Below, one piece after another: positions 38,218-48,596 of a stretch of 64,000 nucleotides of DNA; position 1 is the stretch's first letter, and each line of letters begins with the position of its first letter. Under the pieces are notes generated by a model. The model saw nothing but the letters and a program-made list of their open reading frames with translations. It searched no databases and was not told the DNA's origin. The DNA is from Epiperipatus broadwayi (lineage: Eukaryota > Onychophora > Udeonychophora > Euonychophora > Peripatidae): the NCBI GenBank assembly GCA_028023455.1, contig JAQFVV010000279.1, forward strand, positions 1,199,107 through 1,263,106, given 5' to 3'. The position numbers and the translations under genes are program-made.

Positions 38218-38262
<45 letters not shown>
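38174..38262. repeat. (TA)n microsatellite, imperfect
   Basis: TA tract with a few ATGTATAC-type breaks between the retrozyme-like dimer and the 3' tail of the RTE LINE. Confidence 0.93.
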
Positions 38263-38268
<6 letters not shown>

Positions 38269-38397
38269 AACCCATTATATATATATCATTATCAACCATT
38301 ATCAATCCACTGCAGGATGAAGGTCTCTCCAAGTTTAATCCAACTTCTCCGATCTTCAGCTTTGCTTCTCCACATCACCCCTGCACACTTTCTTATT

Positions 38398-39867
38398 TCA
38401 TCCATCCATCTCACATGTGGTCTCTTTCTGGGTATTTTTACAATCTCTTGGAATCCAGTTTAAAATTTGAATTGTCCATCTATTATCATTTCTTCTAGAA
38501 ATATGTCCAACCCAACACCACTTCAATCTTTTAATTTTTTCAATGAGGTCAGTAACACCTGTTTGTTCTCTTACCCATACATTGCATTTTCGATCTCTTC
38601 TTGTTACTCCCAACATACATCTCTCCATACTTCTTTGAGTGGTCTGAAGTCTCTGTATTGATCTTCTATTAAGTGTCCACGTCTCAGATCCATAAGGAAG
38701 AACTGGTAAAACACATTTGTTAAAAACCTTTCTTTTCAAACACATAGGCATATTTCTTTTTAATATCAAGTTATTTCTATCAAAAGTACTCCAACCAAGT
38801 TTAATTCTATGATTAATTTCTTCTATTATGTTTCCATCTGTATTAATAATCTGACCAAGGTATTTGTAACTCTTAACTTCTTCTAATTCAACATAATCAA
38901 TCTTTATTTTCATATTTTGAGCAAATCAATTAAACATTACTTTAGTCTTTTTAACATTTATCTTTAGTCCTACTTTCCTACTTTCATCTGATAACTCCTG
39001 CAACATTTCCTGCAGCTCAGAAGCATTATTTGCAAAAACAACTACTTCATCTGCGAAATCTAAATGACTTAAATAATCTCCATTTACTTTCACTCCTTTA
39101 GTTTCCCATTTTAATCCACAAAATACTTCTTGCAGCACTGCTGTAAAAAGTTTTGGAGATATGGAGTCACCTTGACTTATACCTTTCTCAATGGTGACTT
39201 TCCCAGTATCATTATGTAATCTAATTGTTGCTGTTGCATGTTTATAAATATTCTTCAAAATATGACAATATCCTGGATCTATACTTTGATGATACAATGC
39301 TTTAATCACTGAAGAAATTTTTATAGAATCAAATGCCTTTTTATAATCTACAAATCCAAAACATAATGACAACTCTTATTCATTTGTCCTTTCTATAACT
39401 TCTCTCAACACCTGGATATGATGTACTGTACTAAAACCACTTTTAAATCCAGCTTGTTCTTTTGGTTGGTGGAAATCCAGTGTTCTCTGTAGATGAGTTG
39501 TAATTATCTTCGTAAAAATTTTATATAAAACTGATAAAAGGCCGATAGGTCTGTAATTTCTAATATCTTCTTTATCATCTTTTTTAAATATTAATATTAT
39601 TACTGCATTCTTCCAATCATCCTGTACATCTTTATCATTTAGACATTTGGTATATAACTTTGCTAAAATTTTATCTATTTCTTCACCTGCTTCTTTTAAT
39701 ATATCAATTATAATTCCATCATTACCTAGAGCCTTTCCCTTCTTCATACATTTAATTGCATGTCTCACTTCTTCATTTAAAATTCTGGGCAATTCAGAAG
39801 ATGTAATAGATATAGGAGGTACTTGTTCTTTATTACTATATAATTCTTGATAAAAAATTTCTACCAA
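38398..39867 (-). pseudogene. RTE reverse transcriptase, broken into three frames
   Basis: Frame 1 (39867-39376) has KKGKALGNDGI, VIILIFKKDD, NYRPIGLLSVLYKIFTKI and QAGFKSGFST. Frame 2 (39372-38926) has FVDYKKAFDSI (first catalytic Asp), GISQGDSISPKLFTAVLQ, DFADEVVVF (FADD mutated to FADE) and GLKINVKKTKVMFN. Frame 3 (38913-38398) holds YKYLGQIINTDG, YGSETWTL and WVGHISRRNDNRW. Block order and spacing are those of an RTE RT. Confidence 0.9.
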
Positions 39868-40365
39868 TTTCCTGATTTCATCTCTTTTTTAGTAACAATT
39901 CCATCTTTTTTTCTTGTTGCAGATATAAATTTCATACCAATACCAAAATGTTTACATTCTTAAGACTTTTATTTTCTTCCTTGCTAGTTCACAATTATAC
40001 TTTCTTATATCATTTTCAACTCTTTTCCACATCATTTTACAAAATTCGAGATATTCAATACTTTTTAATGCATCATTTTTGTTTATCTTCATTTTCCTTC
40101 TTTTCTTCATAAATTCTCTAGTCTCAGTAGAAATTTTATTGGTCAATTGCTGATTTTTTTCTACCAGCTATCTTTGTTGCAGTTTTTAAAAGTGTATCAG
40201 TTATTTTCATATTAATATCATTCAAATATGAATCATGTTCAAAATCTACAAATACTTGAAATCCATTTCTAAGTTCTAATTTAAATTCATTAGAATGTTT
40301 CTGAAGATTAGGAATATTAACTGTAAATATTGTTTTTCTTAATAATTTTTGTCTCTCTAGTTTCA

Positions 40366-40877
40366 CATTAACATGTATCTTACACCTTACTAATCGATGA
40401 TCACTTCCTGTGTTAAATTTATTAAGAACATTACAATTTTAAAATATGTATTTCCTATTAGTCAAAATATAATCCAATCTGCTGTAACTTCATTTGGATG
40501 CTTCCATGTTCATTTTCTTTTAACATTTTTCTCAAAAAAAGAATTCATAATATAAAGTTTTTATTTTTCTGCAAACTCCACAAGTCTATGTCCTCTCTCA
40601 TTTTTATTACCATAACCAAAATTACCTATAGCACTTTCATCTTTCATTTGTTTACCAATTCTAGCATTAAAGTCTCCCATAATGATTTTAAAATGTTGTT
40701 TACTCTGATCAAAAGCCTTTTGTACATCCATATAAAAATCATCTACTACTTCATCACTATGAGAAATTGTTGGGGCAAAAACCTGAATTATCTGCATTTG
40801 GTATCTGCTATTAAGTTGTATAACTAATCTTGCCTCTCTGTCTGATAAACCATCAATCTCCAAAATATTGTTCTTCC
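40366..40877 (-). pseudogene. RTE endonuclease remnant
   Basis: Minus-strand frames give [31 protein letters not shown] (the catalytic GDFN block) and [16 protein letters not shown]. After a frameshift, GSDHRLVRCKIH (SDH block, near 40400) follows. This is the C-terminal two thirds of an apurinic-type endonuclease. The N-terminus is lost where the copy meets the TA array. Confidence 0.85.
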
Positions 40878-41009
<132 letters not shown>

Positions 41010-41277
41010 AAAATAATAAATGGTCCCTCAAATAATTATAGATGATTACAATATAACTGTTACCATATAAGTGAAGGAGTTCAAATATCAATAATTATTA
41101 ATAAGTATTATAACAAGTATTATAACTCAGGTATATGGAAATCATGTGAAGTGAGTACACTAGTAATTTCAATAAAATATAACTCAGGTATACAGACTGT
41201 AGGTTTTATCCACTTTCATTTCTTGGTTTGATGTTAAGTGCCTGTTTAAACAAATACTAAGTGAATATGGTCTAGCA

Positions 41278-41350
41278 GTGCGCTACTAGATTATCTGAAT
41301 CTAGACATGGTTATATCTGCTAACCTTTCACATGTACCGGGTTTGAATCC
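41278..41350 (+). other. tRNA-like A/B-box block inside the LTR
   Basis: TGGTCTAG (A-box-like) is followed 62 bp later by GGTTTGAATCC, one base from the Pol III B-box consensus GGTTCGANTCC. It is also present in the other LTR (48829-48911), so it predates the insertion. It may be a captured SINE head. No complete tRNA cloverleaf could be drawn. Confidence 0.4.
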
Positions 41351-42846
41351 CTTCTTAGTACTTTATTTATAATAAAATGGAAGATTTTGCTTTTTGAGCC
41401 ATATCACTATAAGCACTAATATTTAGGTAAAAGTAAAACATCTTTAAACCAAAGTGGAGTATATTAGACATAAATCATTTCTCAGATCTTAACATAACAA
41501 ATGTGTTTCAATATTTTTATAAGTTCACTAGCTCAGATTATATATAACTAATTTAGGATGGCAATTCACTCATCCTTGCATGAAATAGATGATGGGATGT
41601 GGTTATAATAATACTAAGAGATCACTAAATATTATAAAATCAATATTTATTTATGGCCTTTAAACAGTGAAACAGCTCATTAATTAAAACGTTGATGGCG
41701 ATGATGATGATGATGATAATAACAATAATGACAAGGCTTTCAACTACAGCTCTAGAACTAAGCCTAAACATAAAACTAAATTTTATAAAGAAATGCATAA
41801 TTATTGCTTAATTTTAGCATACTTACTTATATCTTAAATAACTAATATTCAACCATTGATGATGAATAATCACACTTAACAAAGACTACACTTAATGAAA
41901 TATATACGCCTCGTTTAATAAAAAAAACTAATATTTATTACTACATTTCTAACATATACATAAAAATTTCTAGATAAATATGAAAATTGACATGAATAAA
42001 AATAATAATAATTGATTATATTACAATCCTCACATTAATTTCACGTTCTTCCCCCTTTCCCTTCAAATGTATTTTGTATTAAGTTGGACGTCACATTGAC
42101 CATGATTTTCACTCCATGAGAAAAGTATTTCAAGACAAAAAATATTATCTGCTCATTAGCACACATACTTTAAAAATCCAACATGAAAATAGAATGTAAA
42201 AAAAAAATGTTAGTAAAATTGAAAGAGCAAGTTTTAGAAAAGAGTTTTAAATCATTATCTCCTCCCCCATTCTTCTACCTCTGAAATGCTATACTTAACT
42301 TGAAACAAAATAATCTAATATTCTAATACTACTCATTATTTCATTCACTCGCAATTACACACATATAAAAACATCATTATGTATGTGCGTGTATTATCCC
42401 ATGATAACAAAATATTATTTAAAACCAAAATAATAATATATTAGTTAAAAAAAAAAAATCATAATACCATAAAAAAAAAAAATTGTTTTACACATTAATA
42501 TTTTTCATAACTGTAAAATTAATGAACAAATAATTTTCATACATTCAAGATAATTTATGAAGCTCAAAGTTATTTTAGTAAGACATTCTTGTTTTAATCG
42601 ATCTGAATAGTCTTTAAAAGGTTCTTTAAATAAAATATACCACTTTATTGCTAAAATGTTTCTTAAGACTGATATCATAAAGAAAATAGATATAAAAAGT
42701 CATATTACCGATCTTTTGTTTGTGGCGAATTTCCAAGGGTTCAAACTTGTCTTGTATATTGTCTATATTTCTGCAGCTACTATTTCCGGTTTAAATATGA
42801 AAACAATCTCTTTCTTGAGGTGTATAACTATTTGATGATGATGACT

Positions 42847-43274
42847 CTATTGAGGTTATTTGCTTTAGTGGACAATTTGGAAATCATTATCTTAAATTTT
42901 CTTCTCTTCCTGTCAAGCATGTGGATGAAATACAGCAGTTGTTTTCCCATTTGTAAATTTTCTTGAGTTTAAAATCAGTTGTTGTAACAATTAATTGGAC
43001 TTGATGATGAATATTTATCAGTAGATTAATTCATCTTCTTTGAATGCAGGTGAATGCTTTCTATTGAGGTTATTTGCTTTAGTGGATAATTTGGAAATCA
43101 TTATATTAATTTTTCTTCTCTTCCTGTCAAGCATGTGGATGAAATACAGCAGTTGTTTTCACATTTGTAAATTTTCTTGAGTTTAAAATCAGTTGTTGTA
43201 ACAATTAATTGGACTTGATGATTAATATTTATCAGTAGATTAATTCATCTTCTTTGAATGCAGGTGAATGCTTT
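42847..43274. repeat. 214-bp tandem duplication within the 3' LTR
   Basis: Two copies starting CTATTGAGGTTATTTGC at 42847 and 43061. The same duplication with the same period is in the other LTR (50403 and 50617), so it existed in the parent element. Confidence 0.9.
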
Positions 43275-44502
43275 CTTCCTTCTATTAAAAACATCTTATT
43301 TATCTGGTCAGTTGAAAGGTGTAGAATATTATTTTAGACACAACATCTTTTCTTTCCTATGTGATGTGCAGCTTCCCCAGATGGTCAGCAAATGGGACAT
43401 ACATATAATTTTTCTAGCCCGCCATTTCTTATATTTTTAACATTCAATTTGATAGTTTAATAATCTGAATCATTAACAATCATCCGAATAATAATTCAAG
43501 ACAGCTTTTTATATCCAATTTTTAGCTACCTTAAGCAATCAGAGATAGCATCACTTGCTATTTTTGGACAACTTTGTTTTAATTAGATCTCTAATTTATT
43601 TTCAACTAAATTATTTTTCAACTGAAAAGTTTAATCCTTTTTCCAGACACTTTTGTTTAAAAAAAATAGATTCAATCCTTATTTCCTTTCTTTTCTTTTT
43701 CTTTTTTTTTTCTAACATCCAGGTAACACTTCAAATCTTTGAGCATCCTTCTTTAGATCTTGAGATAAGACAATTTCAAAATTTAGAGCTCTGACCCATT
43801 ATAAGCTTCCAAAGGGAAACAATCATTTACAAAAAAAATTGCTACAAAGATCGATATCTGATTAAACAGATTTCCTCTTTTAACAAAAAATTGTACAAAA
43901 AAAAATAATTTGACAGATTTAATACTTCCTTTTCTTTCAATATTTAGGAAATGTAAAATTTTGTATGTAATGTACACACATCCTTCATTCTTTCAAATCA
44001 TTCATAAACTAACCTTAAATAATATGATTGCTAGCTTAGTAATTATAACCCAATTATTTAATTAAGTCTGTAACTTTTAAATCCCAATTATAATTAAAGA
44101 AAAGCAAAATAAAAGCATAGAATAAAATATTAGAATTGATCAAGCATAGGTTAGTTTTAAAGAAAGTTAAAATGTTTAATATTTGAAATATAGAACAATT
44201 AAATAATTTACACATACATTGCCTATATGTATGCATTATAACTTTGCTTTTTAAAAAAAATTAAATATTAAATAGTTTAAATGTGTGTATTACCTTTCTA
44301 TCAACACACAAACAAGTAAAGCATGTAAATGTTGACCCATTCTCTGTCTAAAGTGTTTAAGATTTTGATCTGGTAGGGTTTGAACTTGGATTCCCTACAG
44401 CTTCTTTTATGGTTATATAAAATTGTGATGATGATTTTTGGTTTACCTTTTCTACATGCACATTACTATAAATTTAGCTAGTGACTAAATTGTAATGGCA
44501 CA

Positions 44503-44520
44503 ACTTTCTCCCCCTTTGGA
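44503..44520 (-). promoter_or_regulatory. Polypurine tract (PPT)
   Basis: On the minus strand TCCAAAGGGGGAGAAAGT lies directly before the TGTGCC start of the 3' LTR. Position and composition are those of the plus-strand primer of LTR retrotransposons. Confidence 0.85.
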
Positions 44521-44989
44521 TAAAATCATCAGCACTTTTGTTTTAACTGTATTAAAAAAAAAAATCCTAACTAATAAATACACTAATAATAATAATCACA
44601 GTAATATATATAAAAAAAATAACTACTGGTAAATATATTTTTCATTCGAAAACCTAAAAGTAATTTATTTGGAGATCTTTGCCAGGCTATTCTGCTGAAG
44701 TATAAGGGATCAAACTCCTAGCATTATAGGTTCCCTTGTTCCCCTCAAGAGCAGCAAGCATAAAGGCATTATCCCCTATTTTTTTTTGTAATTTGGAATG
44801 GCTTTTTCTTTTCAAATCATATTGTGGTCTGCATAAAAATGCACCTGTACATCCAGTCTCTTTTTCATATTTCCATTTTTCGTCTTGACTGGATATTTAT
44901 AAAACATATCTGGAGGATTTATTTTATATAACCTCCTCTTACAAACTCCATTTAGAAATATGGACTCTTGGTACCTTATGTAATATGCC

Positions 44990-45720
44990 TAGAAGTTTTT
45001 CAGAGAGATTGACTCTCTATACCATACATACTTTATTTTTAAACTTTCTAGAAAGATCGACTCTCTGTACCATATATAATTCATCCTTAAATCTTCCAGA
45101 GAGATTGACTCTCTGTGCCATATATAATTCCTCCTTAAATCTTCCAGAGAGATTGATTCTCTGTGCCATATATAATTCATCCTTAAATCTTCCAGAGAGA
45201 TTGATTCTCTGGGCCATGTATAATTTATTTTTAAATTTTCTATTTTTAAATTTTCTAGAAAGGTTGACTCTTTGTACCATATATAAGGCACATTTAAATT
45301 TTTCAGAGCATTTACATTTTTCAGAGAGATAGATTCTCTGTCTGATACACACTGGACAAATTCATTGTACCATATATAATGGACATTAAAACTCTTCAGA
45401 GAGATTGCCTCTCTGTACCAGAGATAATTCATTACGTCTTCCAGAGAGGTTGATTCTCTGTGCCATGTATAATTTATTTTTAAACTCTCTAAAAAGGTTG
45501 ACTCTTTGTACCAAATATAAGGCACACTTAAATTTTCCATAGCATTTAAATTTTTGAGAGAGATAGATTCTTTGTATCATATATAATGGAAATTAAAACT
45601 CTTCAGAGAGATTGACTCTCTGTACTAGATATAATTCATTACATCTTCCAGAGCAGTTGAATTTTTCAGAGAGATTTGGACATTTACATTTTTTCAGAGA
45701 GATTGTCTCTCTATACTATA
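44990..45720 (-). repeat. 48-bp tandem repeats, each with a small palindrome
   Basis: About a dozen copies, at perfect 48-bp spacing where best preserved (45050, 45098, 45146, 45194), and some with changed spacing. Each has AGAGAG-ATTGA-CTCTCT or a variant, so each can form a 6-bp hairpin. On the minus strand the period equals 16 codons and gives IWHRESISLEDLRMNY-like repeats in open frames of up to 183 codons. It lies where pol would be expected, between gag and the 3' LTR. Whether it is translated is unknown. Confidence 0.85.
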
Positions 45721-46522
45721 TATAAGGTATCTCCAATCTATTTGAGAAGACAGATTTTTGAAACCACACATGCTGGTTAGTTACTAGATTGAGAACTACA
45801 GACTGTTGAAACTTTTGCTCTCTTTCTAAAATAACTGGTTTCATCTCCCTTATTGCCTCTCTTAAATCAATCATCTTATCGGATGCATGAAGTTTTTCCT
45901 CCAACTCTCTTTTCCTTCTTTTCACTTCATGATCTATCCCAATCTGCTCTTTGGTCATCATCTCATTTAGTTTCTTTACTGGGAGATTTGGTATTATGGC
46001 TAATATCGGCCTTTCTACCTCTTTTTCACCTTGTGGATTGTTAACTAAAGTAGGCATCCTTTTCTCTGACTGACTCTGTTCTGAGCTATCCCTACAGTCA
46101 TCTGGACTGGTGCTACCATCGCTCTTCCCTGAATTTAGGTTTGACTGATCCTGCAGCTTTACATTAATACGATCTTTTAATTCCCCTATTTTCTGGTAGA
46201 GATCATCCATCTTGGGGTTGATGTATTCCACAACATAGGCCTTCTTGTTCTCCTCAACCTTTTCCAACATAACACCCAATTCATGTTGATTCATTCTGGA
46301 TCCCTCTTCTAAAGAACTTGACTTGTCCCTTTTTACTATCTCCTCCCTAAAGCTATCCATTTGTTTCCCCAATTCTTTCCTAAGATTTTGGTCAATTTGT
46401 ACACACTCATTGGCCATGCTTCCCTTAACTTCTCGTATTTCCTTTTCTAAGCCACTAAACTTATTTTTCATAGTGAGGGTTTGATCTACACAGCCCAAAG
46501 TGGACTCATATAAGGAAGCCAC
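45716..46522 (-). CDS. Gag-like coiled-coil protein, second part
   Basis: About 268 codons, in the +1 frame relative to the upstream gag frame and overlapping it by 17 bp. It has no ATG at the overlap, so it is probably read as a continuation of that frame, after a mutation or by frameshifting. It is rich in Glu, Lys and Gln with long predicted helices (FREEIVKRD, LEKVEENKKAYVVEYINPK), then a Ser/Asp/Gln-rich linker (STSPDDCRDSSEQSQSEKR) and a second helical segment (HEVKRRKRELEEKLHASDK). No zinc knuckle, protease or capsid core was seen. It ends just before the 48-bp repeats. Role inferred: structural particle protein or RNA-packaging adaptor. Confidence 0.6.
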   Translation of the reverse strand: MASLYESTLGCVDQTLTMKNKFSGLEKEIREVKGSMANECVQIDQNLRKELGKQMDSFREEIVKRDKSSSLEEGSRMNQHELGVMLEKVEENKKAYVVEYINPKMDDLYQKIGELKDRINVKLQDQSNLNSGKSDGSTSPDDCRDSSEQSQSEKRMPTLVNNPQGEKEVERPILAIIPNLPVKKLNEMMTKEQIGIDHEVKRRKRELEEKLHASDKMIDLREAIREMKPVILEREQKFQQSVVLNLVTNQHVWFQKSVFSNRLEIPYI

Positions 46523-46530
46523 TTTGGGCT
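46492..46530 (-). promoter_or_regulatory. 12-bp stem-loop at the gag frame junction
   Basis: AGCCCAAAGTGG and CCACTTTGGGCT form a perfect 12-bp stem with a 15-nt loop. It spans the point where the first gag frame ends (stop at 46506-46508) and the second begins. A stimulator of +1 frameshifting is possible. The stem may instead be chance or a small local duplication that itself caused the frameshift. Confidence 0.5.
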
Positions 46531-47366
46531 ACCACCTCCTCTAATCTAATATGAATTCCTGCAGAAGTTATTTCGGCATTCTTTTCTATGCATTCTGATA
46601 TGGATTGGGAGACCAAACCATGGACCTCATTCCTAACTAACTCAATTTCTCTCTTATTTTCTTCGATAGACTGCTCCACTTGAGCCTTTAATGACTGTAG
46701 TCCCTGACAACCCTCTTGTTTGGTGACTTCCATAGATCTACACACTCCTTCTATCCTCTCCTCTAAGGATGCAAATCTATTTTTACACTCTATATTGGAC
46801 CCTTCTATCCTAGTTTCCAAAGCTATGATCATTTGGTTGTTATTGTCAATAGAGTTCTCCAGATTTACCCTTAAACCTTCTATACTTTTCTCCATAGATT
46901 GACCTATCTTTTGTTCTAGATTTTCCATCCTTTGCTTACTATCTTCTCTTAGACTCTCTATGCTTATTATACTGTGCTTACTATCTTCTCTTAGACTCTC
47001 TATACTTATTATACTGTGCTTACTATCTTCTCTTAGACTCTCTATACTTTTTATACTGTGCTTACTATCTTCTCTTAGATTTTCTATACTTTTAAGTAAC
47101 TGCCTCATCATTAATTTCATGTCTGAGAGTTCTTTATTTTCTATCTGAATCTGGCCAACTTCTGGCTCCTCATCTACTTCCACACTTGAGGCCGTATTAT
47201 TGCTACTAACATTACAGGCATCTTCCTCTACTTCCTCTCTTTCCTCTTGTGTTTTTAAGAAAACCTCCCCATCCTCTTCTTCAGTATGAAAACGATCACT
47301 GATTCCTGGTATTGGGGCACCTTCCTCTTCCATAACCTCTTCCATACTATAATTTAGTTCACTCAT
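46506..47366 (-). CDS. Gag-like coiled-coil protein, first part
   Basis: 286 codons from an ATG at 47366. The N-terminus (MSELNYSMEEVMEEEG) is acidic through residue ~75. Four near-identical 14-residue repeats follow (SIESLREDSKHSII type, about residues 88-145). The rest is almost continuous heptad-like helix (LEQKIGQSMEKSIEGL, IALETRIEG, FASLEERIEG). Such long coiled coils occur at the N-terminus of some Gypsy-type gag proteins, upstream of the capsid domain, which is missing here. The leader from the PBS to this ATG is about 1.2 kb. The intact frame within an otherwise ageing element suggests it was functional until recently. Confidence 0.65.
   Translation of the reverse strand: MSELNYSMEEVMEEEGAPIPGISDRFHTEEEDGEVFLKTQEEREEVEEDACNVSSNNTASSVEVDEEPEVGQIQIENKELSDMKLMMRQLLKSIENLREDSKHSIKSIESLREDSKHSIISIESLREDSKHSIISIESLREDSKQRMENLEQKIGQSMEKSIEGLRVNLENSIDNNNQMIIALETRIEGSNIECKNRFASLEERIEGVCRSMEVTKQEGCQGLQSLKAQVEQSIEENKREIELVRNEVHGLVSQSISECIEKNAEITSAGIHIRLEEVVAQSGFLI
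46929..47096 (-). repeat. 42-bp coding tandem repeats in gag
   Basis: Four copies at exact 42-bp spacing (CTTACTATC at 46935, 46977, 47019 and 47061). 42 bp is 14 codons, two heptads, so length change keeps both the reading frame and the coiled-coil register. Confidence 0.9.
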
Positions 47367-48577
47367 GTTATAAAACTATATATATCCCATCTGTACTTCC
47401 CTGACCATCAAAAATCCACACATCTTCTCCCTGTCTGACACCTATTCTGACCAACTGACTGATTTGATTTTCACCTTATTATGCATTTACAAATACAACA
47501 ACAACAAAAAAAAAAATTTTAATATCCTTATTTAATGAACTACACAACAATAATCTATATAGTGCATGTCTGTCTGTAATAGCCCAAATTATACATTCAT
47601 CCATTCTCCCAGAAATCTGACAGATATTGACAGTCCACAGAATGACTAGCAGTTCACAATCTTGAGATAAATAAAAGAATTCAGTCACAACACTATAATC
47701 ACACAATGCATCACGAGCACTCAGAAGATCATCCCAATTCGATCACTATTAACTACCACAACCCTTGATTGAATGAAGCAAACTCTGTTGCAATAAAAGA
47801 TGTATTTTAAGTCTTAGGGGCTAAAGTAGATAAACAATGCCTTGCTCTCTCTCTTGGAGTCTTATGTGGCAAGTATCAAGGAATGCCCTGCTTATTATAG
47901 ACTACAAAAACGAAACCTTGCTCTCTCTCTTGGAGACTTATAGGCTGATATCATGGCAGGACTGCTGTTAACTGCTTCATGATAAAATAAAGATAACATA
48001 TAAATTGGGTTGGAGCAGTGAATGGGTTTGATCATTCATAAGTTACACGAAATACATAGCATTCTCAAGGCAATGACAAAACTCTCCACCCATCATCAAA
48101 ACTGCAATCTAACCAACCAAACTCCAACGATCAACCATCCAATCAAACCTCTAAAATCATAGACTTTTTACAAAATGAACTCCCCAAACACACATGAGAC
48201 TACTATTCCATAATTCATCACTATTACTATGCCTATCCTATCTGGCAATAAATCATTTTAATGTTCCACAAAAAAAAAATTCTATTATTTATTTCACCTT
48301 TGTCTTAAGTTGTGATATTCATCTCTATTTTCAAAATTGATAAAAAAAAACTAAGCTGTTTTATGGCTGTACCCATTTTATCATCATCAATGAAAAATTA
48401 AATCATATTAAACATCATCATCTAAAATAAGACTGTTTGGCCAAGAAAATTTTTGTAAGACAAAAAAAAAATTTTTACTGAAAAAAAAAAATTTACTAAA
48501 AAAATTTCTCTATTTTTAACCACACATCTCCCATCATTCTATAGACTCTCTTTTTCAGGTATATGGCAAAATATCAG
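47367..48577 (-). other. LARD-like element leader (between PBS and gag)
   Basis: Non-coding leader of ~1.2 kb. It contains a duplicated CCTTGCTCTCTCTCTTGGAG (47849 and 47921 regions) and A-rich stretches. A packaging signal would be expected here, but none can be identified from sequence alone. Confidence 0.6.
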
Positions 48578-48595
48578 GCCCCAGTTGGGTGTCCA
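48578..48595 (-). promoter_or_regulatory. Primer-binding site (PBS)
   Basis: On the minus strand TGGACACCCAACTGGGGC follows the LTR end (ACA) after one base. It resembles the TGGCGCCCAACGTGGGGC-type PBS of Gypsy-like elements that use tRNA-Lys, with a few differences. Confidence 0.75.
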
Positions 48596-48596
48596 T

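Larger units (their letters stand above)
38284..40877 (-). mobile_element. RTE-type LINE, minus strand, 5' truncated
   Basis: On the minus strand it contains an endonuclease remnant, a complete RT region and the RTE-type C-terminus, then a 3' end with the repeated TGATAATGGT-type tail close to TA-rich DNA. It is the longer sister of the copy at 15458-16356. Several frameshifts and the change of the catalytic FADD to FADE show it is dead. Its 5' end stops at a long (TA)n array, into which the 11-kb LTR element then inserted. Confidence 0.88.

Noticed and set aside
44520-44560. CTGATGA with a nearby GAAA on the minus strand next to the PPT
   Set aside because: No stem II or stem I pairing is possible, so this is a chance match to hammerhead core words.
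44985-45332. Plus-strand open frame over the 48-bp repeats
   Set aside because: It is the complement of the repeat array. Because the repeat length is a multiple of three, several frames on both strands stay open.
45853-47148. Plus-strand open frames at 45853-46044, 46720-46902 and 46960-47148
   Set aside because: They are antisense shadows of the gag-like frames.
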